A stretch of 64,000 nucleotides of DNA from Eutreptiella sp. 'Long Island Sound 2002'. Taxonomy: Eukaryota; Euglenozoa; Euglenophyceae; Eutreptiales; Eutreptiaceae. Positions 1-10,416 of the stretch are shown here, piece after piece (position 1 is the first letter of the stretch; each line of letters opens with the position of its first letter). A model generated the notes under the pieces. The model saw only the letters and a program-made list of their open reading frames with translations. It did no database searches and was not told where the DNA came from. Position numbers and translations under genes: made by a program. The stretch spans positions 105,850,025 to 105,914,024 of the forward strand of contig OZ038379.1 in NCBI GenBank assembly GCA_964036045.1, written 5' to 3'.

Positions 1-285
1 GTACTTGATGGTGGGATACCCACTCACCCCTTGCTCTGAGCAAAGGTCCTTCTCCACAGTGCAATCCACATCCCCGACGAAAACCGACTTGTGATCCGCA
101 TACTCCTTGGCAAGCGAATCCCAAGCTGGCTTCATCCTCTTGCAGTGGCCTCACCAAGGAGCCTGGAACTTCACAAACGCGTTCTTGCCACTGTCAAGAA
201 CTTCGCTTGCAAAGTTCGCCTTTGTCAATGACATGGCACAGGCATTGACGAGCAGCGTCACAATAACAAGCCCTCGCAGTAGCAT
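1..285 (-). CDS. Sec-containing PDI/thioredoxin-domain protein, copy 1 (partial)
   Basis: The window begins inside this gene, so the C-terminal half and the 3' UTR are missing. The ATG is at 283-285 and the in-frame TGA (selenocysteine) is at 151-153. Sequence from the signal peptide through the active site and into the DVDC segment is the same as in copy 2. Confidence 0.85.
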
Positions 286-2943
286 GGTCTGAAGAAAGGG
301 GTATCGGTATTGTGGGGCGGTGTTTGCACAAGGTTTTTGTGCAGCTCCACAAGGCATCGTGGTCTGGAACACAAAGCATCTCAGCATCTCACTCAAGGCC
401 CTCCACAGACATGAGTCTTCTGTCTCATGGAACTTTGTATTCGTCGTGTTGGTTCTCGAACCTTGGGCCCTTTGTTTGTTTGTTTGTTCAGTGGCCTATC
501 GGTCCTCGCCGTTGGCCTCCAAGTCCCTCTAGCATGAATAAATAAAAACTGCCTGCATAACCCTGACTGCTTGTGGTCTCGAGACTGGAGATGGACCGTA
601 TCTTGAAAGAGTAGCAATGTAATGAGCCGCAGCTGACGATCTCCAGTGTGTCAAACAATTGGATGGACACCATCCATGCCCAGATACAACACACCCTTGT
701 CTATCAAACAGGTTGTGTGGAGCCCCTCCCCCATTTAGAAATGGAAGCGAAAGGCTGTGTGTTAGTCATGTGGAATCGACAATAGAAAACAAAGCGGGCA
801 GGATGCAATACTACGGACACAGTTGAGTATGGTCTTCGATGTGTGAATGCATTGGAGTGGCTTAGAAATGTCAAAAGTCAAGTGATAGAGCAGAAGGCAA
901 AGCGAAATCGAAAAGGGGGTGTGAATGGACAAGCAATGGGACTGGTGGCAGTATGCACATGCAAATGCATCCATGATGAAATTGAAGCTGCATATGCATA
1001 CTGCCCCACAATATTCTGCTCTCCGATGGGGAAGGGAAAGCCACCACATCTGGGCCAAAGGGTTGTTCACATGCAAAAAAAGACACAGAAGATGACTTCT
1101 CTCAATGGATAGCATCGTGGCCGATGATGTGATGTGCTATACTTGCATCCTATGTTGCCTTGCACGCCTTCGATGCTTGAGGCTGTTGTGCCGTTTTAGA
1201 ACCTTGTGCCATTATTATCTAAACAAAAAAACACAGGCAGACTTGTCCTCTGGGCAGGAACCCACAATACCTGCCAAATTGTTTAATCCACAACCACAAT
1301 GGAAGACGTTGAGCCTTACCATCTCTAGTTGGTCAACTGGTTGTGGAATCACTTTGCTGTTGCGAGTCAGAAAGAAGTCTTGAACGTATGCTGTGACATG
1401 ATGACTTGTTGAAAAGGCGCAGAGAGTCAGACTGGAGACATAGTCAATCTCACTAGCATACTAGCATTGAGGACAGAAGCTGTCTTGGGCTATCAACAAT
1501 CCATTGGTGCACCACATTCCCTTCTGATTTAGTGAATGGCAGCTTTTGGGCCCACATATTGGTGTGAAATGTGGTCATCAATGCTGCCACTGGTATCGTT
1601 GGTTGACAACGAACAGGAACCTAGAGAATAATGCTTTGGTCCAATACCCATGGTGATGTTGCCTCCCCCCCATTTTGCATGGTTGGTATTGCCCCACACT
1701 CAAGAGTGGCAAAAAGCTCCATGGTGCACGGGGCTGGCAGTAGCATCCCCCCCCAGATCCCATGTCAGATGGGGTTCAAATCATCAGAAGCCACATCCCC
1801 CATTGAATGGCCACAATGTCATCCAGAAGGTCAGGCAATCATTAAAAAAACGAAAAGCTAATTTTTGCCAACACCAAAAACCTTTTCAGGGCCTCGGCAA
1901 TGGGACGCACACAGATGAGAGCTCCTCTGCCCTATTCAGCACCTGGCCCTGCTCACTAACCCCTCAACTGCATGATTCCGACCAGAAAATGGTGAGACAA
2001 GGAGGCCTTTCTCGCTTTTTGGTCAGTGCGGTCGGAACAACTTCTCTCAGTCTTCCTTTAAGTGCTTAAGCAGGCCAGTATGCAAGCTTGCCATGTGGCC
2101 ACAAGCGGCATATATCCAGCTGATCACATTCAATGTGTTTCTTAGATCAGGTCGTGTGAAATGATGTGCCGTCGGGATGGGGCATTAATTTTTGTTGTGC
2201 GCTATTGAGCCCCCATCCCCTTTCCCACTCCACTTCCCCAACAAACAGCCACCACAAAAGCGGAATAAAACCGCCAACACTAAAAATCAATCTTGAAAAA
2301 CATACTTGAGAGAAAACCAGGAAGGGCAATTTGGCTTCAAAACAGAGCCCTGCACAGATGCTTCTGCAAAGGGCTTCACAAGCACAAGCAGCAAAGAAAA
2401 AAGCAGTCAGTGACTACCCAGCCACCTTCTGTTGAGTGCCGCAAACCCCTGCGCCCAAGCGGCAGCAAAACATCACTGGTCTGCTTACAACAGGCACTTC
2501 ACACAAGCAGTCGAGAAAAAGAACCTGCACCACTGCACGTATCCTCCTGGTCCAGCCCCTTCCGCATTGCAGTCCCATTGGTATTCACTATGTGGAGGCA
2601 CCAGGCAAGACCGCAGCTGGAGGGGCTCCACTGCATGGCACATGCACAAACGGTTTGCAATAACACTGGCCAGAGCCCGGGCAACGCTCTGCTGCAGTCA
2701 GCAGACTTCTTGTTATTGGACAGGACCGTGCCCACTGTGCCAGCACACACAAAGTGCAGGTTTCGGCGTGTCATGGAGGGCGCACACAGGGCCTACACAT
2801 GACGCTTGCAATACCTCCTTAGCGAAGGGGTGCATCGATTGGCAATTGTTTTTAAGAGAACGGGACCATTCCCTTCCCTTGCACAATCTGTTTGTTGCCT
2901 GCATTGATTACCCTCAGTCTGAGCCCCACACAAACAAATGGAA

Positions 2944-2999
2944 TTCCGGCTGGCCAGAGCGCAGCAATGATGGAATTGCGCTTTATCTGACCGCCTTCA
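2944..2999 (-). promoter_or_regulatory. Candidate SECIS element, copy 2
   Basis: It lies in the 3' UTR, 92-147 nt past the stop. Read on the minus strand it has ATGA, then 12 nt, then an unpaired AA, ending with GGAA. A lower stem pairs GGC and GGTCAG with CTGGCC and GCC (one bulged A). An ATAA bulge follows on the 5' side, then a stem AGCGC/GCGCT and an apical loop. The UGAA/GGAA pair allows the tandem G.A/A.G core of SECIS elements, and AA sits at the expected distance. A helix below the core is not clear. Confidence 0.6.
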
Positions 3000-3090
3000 T
3001 GGAAGGTGCATGGCACTCATTCACAGGCAGCAATCCAGTGCTGCAACCACACCATGCTCAAGAATAGAAACAGACCCCTGCATCAGCTGC

Positions 3091-3651
3091 TCAGTTAAGC
3101 TGTTTCAGGATAGCAATGCGCTGTCCAACAAACTTGGGGTCCTTAACAAACTTGTTGCCCTTCAGCTTCTGGACAGCCTCCAGCTTCTCCTTGCGTTCTT
3201 CAGGGGTCAGCTCCTTCATCTTTTTGATGTACGAGATCTCCTTCTTCGAGCAGTCGGCGAGGGTGTTCACGTCACACCTGGTCTTGTCCAGAGTCTCTGC
3301 AGTGAAACTCTGCAACTCCTCAAGCTCTCGACCACCGTTGTAGTCCTTCTTCTCCCCGTCCACCCAGTACTTGATGGTGGGATACCCACTCACCCCTTGC
3401 TCTGAGCAAAGGTCCTTCTCCACAGTGCAATCCACATCCCCGACGAAAACCGACTTGTGATCCGCATACTCCTTGGCAAGCGAATCCCAAGCTGGCTTCA
3501 TCCTCTTGCAGTGGCCTCACCAAGGAGCCTGGAACTTCACAAACGCGTTCTTGCCACTGTCAAGAACTTCGCTTGCAAAGTTCGCCTTTGTCAATGACAT
3601 GGCACAGGCATTGACGAGCAGCGTCACAATAACAAGCCCTCGCAGTAGCAT
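3091..3651 (-). CDS. Sec-containing PDI/thioredoxin-domain protein, copy 2
   Basis: Reference copy for the array: 186 residues if the internal TGA (3517-3519) is read as selenocysteine. Residues 1-18 form a signal peptide (MLLRGLVIVTLLVNACAM), so the product should enter the secretory pathway. A thioredoxin fold follows (~20-130). Its active site, at residues 42-49, reads APW-U-GHCK; Sec45 takes the place of the first cysteine and Cys48 is the partner. The cis-proline motif GYPT (Pro91) and the DVDC segment are typical of PDI a-domains. The tail (131-186) is Lys/Glu-rich and helical in character, and there is no KDEL-type ending (last residues KQLN). Expected role: thiol-disulfide exchange in the ER, with a selenolate as nucleophile. 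The start was chosen because it gives the signal peptide and directly follows a splice acceptor. The stop is TGA. Sec-containing PDI proteins are known from haptophyte algae. Alternatives: a pseudogene family or a TGA=Cys code, both less likely. Confidence 0.88.
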
Positions 3652-3668
3652 GGTCTGAAGAAAGGGGT
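3652..3668 (-). promoter_or_regulatory. 3' splice acceptor just before the start codon
   Basis: On the minus strand a pyrimidine tract runs into an AG, then ACC and the ATG (CCCCTTTCTTCAG/ACCATG). The same tract is present before every copy, including copy 10, where the DNA only ~50 nt further upstream is different. It could be the acceptor of a leader intron or of spliced-leader trans-splicing. I cannot choose between them from the sequence. The leader upstream contains several ATGs, which splicing here would remove. Confidence 0.5.
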
Positions 3669-6325
3669 ATCGGTATTGTGGGGCGGTGTTTGCACAAGGT
3701 TTTTGTGCAGCTCCACAAGGCATCGTGGTCTGGAACACAAAGCATCTCAGCATCTCACTCAAGGCCCTCCACAGACATGAGTCTTCTGTCTCATGGAACT
3801 TTGTATTCGTCGTGTTGGTTCTCGAACCTTGGGCCCTTTGTTTGTTTGTTTGTTCAGTGGCCTATCGGTCCTCGCCGTTGGCCTCCAAGTCCCTCTAGCA
3901 TGAATAAATAAAAACTGCCTGCATAACCCTGACTGCTTGTGGTCTCGAGACTGGAGATGGACCGTATCTTGAAAGAGTAGCAATGTAATGAGCCGCAGCT
4001 GACGATCTCCAGTGTGTCAAACAATTGGATGGACACCATCCATGCCCAGATACAACACACCCTTGTCTATCAAACAGGTTGTGTGGAGCCCCTCCGCCAT
4101 TTAGAAATGGAAGCGAAAGGCTGTGTGTTAGTCATGTGGAATCGACAATAGAAAACAAAGCGGGCAGGATGCAATACTACGGACACAGTTGAGTATGGTC
4201 TTCGATGTGTGAATGCATTGGAGTGGCTTAGAAATGTCAAAAGTCAAGTGATAGACCAGAAGGCAAAGCGAAATCGAAAAGGGGGTGTGAATGGACAAGC
4301 AATGGGACTGGTGGCAGTATGCACATGCAAATGCATCCATGATGAAATTGAGGCTGCATATGCATACTGCCCCACAATATTCTGCTCTCCGATGGGAAGG
4401 GAAAGCCACCACATCTGGGCCAAAGGGTTGTTCACATGCAAAAAAAGACACAGAAGATGACTTCTCTCAATGGATAGCATCGTGGCCGATGATGTGATGT
4501 GCTATACTTGCATCCTATGTTGCCTTGCACGCCTTCAATGCTTGAGGCTGTTGTGCCGTTTTAGAACCTTGTGCCATTATTATCCAAACAAAAAAACACA
4601 GGCAGACTTGTCCTCTGGGCAGGAACCCACAATACCTGCCAAATTGTTTAATCCACAACCACAATGGAAGACGTTGAGCCTTACCATCTCTAGTTGGTCA
4701 ACTGGTTGTGGAATCACTTTGCTGTTGCGAGTCAGAAAGAAGTCTTGAACGTATGCTGTGACATGATGACTTGTTGAAAAGGCGCAGAGAGTCAGACTGG
4801 AGACATAGTCAATCTCACTAGCGTATTAGCATTGAGGACAGAAGCTGTCTTGGGCTATCAACAATCCATTGGTGCACCACATTCCCTTCTGATTTAGTGA
4901 ATGGCAGCTTTTGGGCCCACATATTGGTGTGAAATGTGGTCATCAATGCTGCCACTGGTATCGTTGGTTGACAACGAACAGGAACCCAGAGAATAATGCT
5001 TTGGTCCAATACCCATGGTGATGTTGCCTCCCCCCCATTTTGCATGGTTGGTATTGCCCCACACTCAAGAGTGGCAAAAAGCTCCATGGTGCACGGGGCT
5101 GGCAGTAGCATCCCCCCCCAGATCCCCATGTCAGATGGGGTTCAAATCATCAGAAGCCACATAACCCATTGAATGGCCACAATGTCATCCAGAAGGTCAG
5201 GCAATCATTAAAAAAACGAAAAGCTAATTTTTGCCAACACCAAAAACCTTTTCAGGGCCTCGGCAATGGGACGCACACAGATGAGAGCTCCTCTGCCCTA
5301 TTCAGCACCTGGCCCTGCTCACTAACCCCTCAACTGCATGATTCCGACCAGAAAATGGTGAGACAAGGAGGCCTTTCTCGCTTTTTGGTCAGTGCGGTCG
5401 GAACAACTTCTCTCAGTCTTCCTTTAAGTGCTTAAGCAGGCCAGTATGCAAGCTTGCCATGTGGCCACAAGCGGCATATATCCAGCTGATCACATTTAAT
5501 GTGTTTCTGAGATCAGGTCGTGTGAAATGATGTGCCGTCGGGATGGGGCATTAATTTTTGTTGTGCGCTATTGAGCCCCCATCCCCTTTCCCACTCCACT
5601 TCCCCAACAAACAGCCACCACAAAAGCGGAATAAAACCGCCAACACTAAAAATCAATCTTGAAAAACATACTTGAGAGAAAACCAGGAAGGGCAATTTGG
5701 CTTCAAAACAGAGCCCTGCACAGATGCTTATGCAAAGGGCTTCACAAGCACAAGCAGCAAAGAAAAAAGCAGTCAGTGACTACCCAGCCACCTTCTGTTG
5801 AGTGCCGCAAACCCCTGCTTTCGAACACCCTTCTCTCAAGCGGCAGCAAAACATCACTGGTCTGCTTACAACAGGCACTTCACACAAGCAGTCAAGAAAA
5901 AGAACCTGCACCACTGCACGTATCCTCCTGGTCCAGCCCCTTCCGCATTGCAGTCCCATTGGTATTCACTATGTGGAGGCACCAGGCAAGACCGCAGCTG
6001 GAGGGGCTCCACTGCATGGCACATGCACAAACGGTTTGCAATAATACTGGCCAGAGCCCGGGCAACGCTCTGCTGCAGTCAGCAGACTTCTTGTTATTGG
6101 ACAGGACCGCGCCCACTGTGCCAGCACACACAAAGTGCAGGTTTCGGCGTGTCATGGAGGGTGCACACAGGGCCTACAAATGACGCTTGCAACACCTCCT
6201 TAGCGAAGGGGTGCATCGATTGGCAATTGTTTTTAAAAGAACGGGGACCATTCCCTTCCCTTGCACAATCTGTTTGTTGCCTGCATTGATTACCCTCAGT
6301 CTGAGCCCCACACAAACAAATGGAA

Positions 6326-6381
6326 TTCCGGCTGGCCAGAGCGCAACAATGATGGAATTGCGCTTTATCTGACTGCCTTCA
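6326..6381 (-). promoter_or_regulatory. Candidate SECIS element, copy 3
   Basis: Same fold as in copy 2. Here the upper stem is a perfect 7 bp (AGCGCAA with TTGCGCT) because one loop-side base differs. One G to A change in the lower stem gives an A-C mismatch. Confidence 0.6.
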
Positions 6382-6472
6382 TGGAAGGTGCATGGCACTC
6401 ATTCACAGGCAGCAATCCAGTGCTGCAACCACACCATGCTCAAGAATAGAAACAGACCCCTGCATCAGCTGC

Positions 6473-7033
6473 TCAGTTAAGCTGTTTCAGGATAGCAATG
6501 CGCTGTCCAACAAACTTGGGGTCCTTAACAAACTTGTTCCCCTTCAGCTTCTGGACAGCCTCCAGCTTCTCCTTGCGTTCTTCAGGGGTCAGCTCCTTCA
6601 TCTTTTTGATGTACGAGATCTCCTTCTTCGAGCAGTCGGCGAGGGTGTTCACGTCACACCTGGTCTTGTCCAGAGTCTCTGCAGTGAAACTCTGCAATTC
6701 CTCAAGCTCTCGACCACCGTTGTAGTCCTTCTTCTCCCCGTCCACCCAGTACTTGATGGTGGGATACCCACTCACCCCTTGCTCTGAGCAAAGGTCCTTC
6801 TCCACAGTGCAATCCACATCCCCGACGAAAACCGACTTGTGATCCGCATACTCCTTGGCAAGCGAATCCCAAGCTGGCTTCATCCTCTTGCAGTGGCCTC
6901 ACCAAGGAGCCTGGAACTTCACAAACGCGTTCTTGCCACTGTCAAGAACTTCGCTTGCAAAGTTCGCCTTTGTCAATGACATGGCACAGGCATTGACGAG
7001 CAGCGTCACAATAACAAGCCCTCGCAGTAGCAT
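6473..7033 (-). CDS. Sec-containing PDI/thioredoxin-domain protein, copy 3
   Basis: Sec TGA at 6899-6901, stop TGA, C-terminus KQLN. The protein equals copy 2. Silent differences include GAA for GAG before LQSF (shared with copies 6 and 7) and GGG for GGC in KGNK. SECIS candidate at 6326-6381. Confidence 0.87.
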
Positions 7034-9708
7034 GGTCTGAAGAAAGGGGTATCGGTATTGTGGGGCGGTGTTTGCACAAGGTTTTTGTGCAGCTCCACAA
7101 GGCATCGTGGTCTGGAACACAAAGCATCTCAGCATCTCACTCAAGGCCCTCCACAGACATGAGTCTTCTGTCTCATGGAACTTTGTATTCGTCGTGTTGG
7201 TTCTCGAACCTTGGGCCCTTTGTTTGTTTGTTTGTTCAGTGGCCTATCGGTCCTCGCCGTTGGCCTCCAAGTCCCTCTAGCATGAATAAATAAAAACTGC
7301 CTGCATAACCCTGACTGCTTGTGGTCTCGAGACTGGAGATGGACCGTATCTTGAAAGAGTAGCAATGTAATGAGCCGCAGCTGACGATCTCCAGTGTGTC
7401 AAACAATTGGATGGACACCATCCATGCCCAGATACAACACACCCTTGTCTATCAAACAGGTTGTGTGGAGCCCCTCCGCCATTTAGAAATGGAAGCGAAA
7501 GGCTGTGTGTTAGTCATGTGGAATGGACAATAGAAAACAAAGCGGGCAGGATGCAATACTACGGACACAGTTGAGTATGGTCTTCGATGTGTGAATGCAT
7601 TGGAGTGGCTTAGAAATGTCAAAAGTCAAGTGATAGAGCAGAAGGCAAAGCGAAATCGAAAAGGGGGTGTGAATGGACAAGCAATGGGACTGGTGGCAGT
7701 ATGCACATGCAAATGCATCCATGATGAAATTGAGGCTGCATATGCATACTGCCCCACAATATTCTGCTCTCCGATGGGGAAGGGAAAGCCACCACATCTG
7801 GGCCAAAGGGTTGTTCACATGCAAAAAAAGACACAGAAGATGACTTCTCTCAATGGATAGCATCGTGGCCGATGATGTGATGTGCTATACTTGCATCCTA
7901 TGTTGCCTTGCACGCCTTCGATGCTTGAGGCTGTTGTGCCGTTTTAGAACCTTGTGCCATTATTATCCAAACAAAAAAACACAGGCAGACTTGTCCTCTG
8001 GGCAGGAACCCACAATACCTGCCAAATTGTTTAATCCACAACCACAATGGAAGACGTTGAGCCTTACCATCTCTAGTTGGTCAACTGGTTGTGGAATCAC
8101 TTTGCTGTTGCGAGTCAGAAAGAAGTCTTGAACGTATGCTGTGACATGATGACTTGTTGAAAAGGCGCAGAGAGTCAGACTGGAGACATAGTCAATCTCA
8201 CTAGCATACTAGCATTGAGGACAGAAGCTGTCTTGGGCTATCAACAATCCATTGGTGCACCACATTCCCTTCTGATTTAGTGAATGGCAGCTTTTGGGCC
8301 CACATATTGGTGTGAAATGTGGTCATCAATGCTGCCACTGGTATCGTTGGTTGACAACGAACAGGAACCCAGAGAATAATGCTTTGGTCCAATACCCATT
8401 GTGATGTTGCCTCCCCCCCATTTTGCATGGTTGGTATTGCCCCACACTCAAGAGTGGCAAAAAGCTCCATGGTGCACGGGGCTGGCAGTAGCATCCCCCC
8501 CCAGATCCCCATGTCAGATGGGGTTCAAATCATCAGAAGCCACATAACCCATTGAATGGCCACAATGTCATCCAGAAGGTCAGGCAATCATTAAAAAAAC
8601 GAAAAGCTAATTTTTGCCAACACCAAAAACCTTTTCAGGGCCTCGGCAATGGGACGCACACAGATGAGAGCTCCTCTGCCCTATTCAGCACCTGGCCCTG
8701 CTCACTAACCCCTCAACTGCATGATTCCGACCAGAAAATGGTGAGACAAGGAGGCCTTTCTCGCTTTTTGGTCAGTGCGGTCGGAACAACTTCTCTCAGT
8801 CTTCCTTTAAGTGCTTAAGCAGGCCAGTATGCAAGCTTGCCATGTGGCCACAAGCGGCATATATCCAGCTGATCACATTCAATGTGTTTCTGAGATCAGG
8901 TCGTGTGAAATGATGTGCCGTCGGGATGGGGCATTAATTTTTGTTGTGCGCTATTGAGCCCCCATCCCCTTTCCCACTCCACTTCCCCAACAAACAGCCA
9001 CCACAAAAGCGGAATAAAACCGCCAACACTAAAAATCAATCTTGAAAAACATACTTGAGAGAAAACCAGGAAGGGCAACTTGGCTTCAAAACAGAGCCCT
9101 GCACAGATGCTTCTGCAAAGGGCTTCACAAGCACAAGCAGCAAAGAAAAAAGCAGTCAGTGACTACCCAGCCACCTTCTGTTGAGTGCCGCAAACCCCTG
9201 CTTTCGAACACCCTTCTCTCAAGCGGCAGCAAAACATCACTGGTCTGCTTACAACAGGCACTTCACACAAGCAGTCAAGAAAAAGAACCTGCACCACTGC
9301 ACGTATCCTCCTGGTCCAGCCCCTTCCGCATTGCAGTCCCATTGGTATTCACTATGTGGAGGCACCAGGCAAGACCGCAGCTGGAGGGGCTCCACTGCAT
9401 GGCACATGCACAAACGGTTTGCAATAATACTGGCCAGAGCCCGGGCAACGCTCTGCTGCAGTCAGCAGACTTCTTGTTATTGGACAGGACCGCGCCCACT
9501 GTGCCAGCACACACAAAGTGCAGGTTTCGGCGTGTCATGGAGGGTGCACACAGGGCCTACACATGACGCTTGCAACACCTCCTTAGCGAAGGGGTGCATC
9601 GATTGGCAATTGTTTTTAAAAGAACGGGGACCATTCCCTTCCCTTGCACAATCTGTTTGTTGCCTGCATTGATTACCCTCAGTCTGAGCCCCACACAAAC
9701 AAATGGAA

Positions 9709-9764
9709 TTCCGGCTGGCCAGAGCGCAACAATGATGGAATTGCGCTTTATCTGACTGCCTTCA
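9709..9764 (-). promoter_or_regulatory. Candidate SECIS element, copy 4
   Basis: Same sequence as copy 3 (perfect 7-bp upper stem, A-C mismatch in the lower stem), same distance from the stop codon. Confidence 0.6.
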
Positions 9765-9855
9765 TGGAAGGTGCATGGCACTCATTCACAGGCAGCAATC
9801 CAGTGCTGCAACCACACCATGCTCAAGAATAGAAACAGACCCCTGCATCAGCTGC

Positions 9856-10416
9856 TCAGTTAAGCTGTTTCAGGATAGCAATGCGCTGTCCAACAAACTT
9901 GGGGTCCTTAACAAACTTGTTCCCCTTCAGCTTCTGGACAGCCTCCAGCTTCTCCTTGCGTTCTTCAGGGGTCAGCTCCTTCATCTTTTTGATGTACGAG
10001 ATCTCCTTCTTCGAGCAGTCGGCGAGGGTGTTCACGTCACACCTGGTCTTGTCCAGAGTCTCTGCAGTGAAACTCTGCAACTCCTCAAGCTCTCGACCAC
10101 CGTTGTAGTCCTTCTTCTCCCCGTCCACCCAGTACTTGATGGTGGGATACCCACTCACCCCTTGCTCTGAGCAAAGGTCCTTCTCCACAGTGCAATCCAC
10201 ATCCCCGACGAAAACCGACTTGTGATCCGCATACTCCTTGGCAAGCGAATCCCAAGCTGGCTTCATCCTCTTGCAGTGGCCTCACCAAGGAGCCTGGAAC
10301 TTCACAAACGCGTTCTTGCCACTGTCAAGAACTTCGCTTGCAAAGTTCGCCTTTGTCAATGACATGGCACAGGCATTGACGAGCAGCGTCACAATAACAA
10401 GCCCTCGCAGTAGCAT
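9856..10416 (-). CDS. Sec-containing PDI/thioredoxin-domain protein, copy 4
   Basis: Sec TGA at 10282-10284, stop TGA, C-terminus KQLN. The protein equals copy 2, with GGG in place of GGC for the Gly of KGNK as a silent change. SECIS candidate at 9709-9764. Confidence 0.87.

Noticed and set aside
843-1112. Plus-strand 89-codon ORF in each array unit (and its minus-strand 117-codon shadow)
   Set aside because: No ATG start on the plus strand; the frame is broken in the unit at 4209-4460 (one G lost) and altered in the units at 29760 and 37449 (2-bp loss).
2293-2802. Plus-strand 169-174-codon ORF in each array unit
   Set aside because: No ATG start on the plus strand; it is preserved only as far as the whole unit is, and shows no domain.
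3517-3519. TGA as a sense codon for Cys or Trp, or a nonsense mutation, instead of Sec
   Set aside because: TGA is also the final stop of copies 2-7 and occurs at decayed sites elsewhere. It sits exactly on the catalytic Cys in all ten copies, and a SECIS-like element follows.
3903-3916. TATA box or poly(A) signal (AATAAATAAAA on the plus strand) in the array spacer
   Set aside because: It could be an A/T-rich promoter motif on the minus strand, but distance to a real transcription start is unknown and nothing else supports it.
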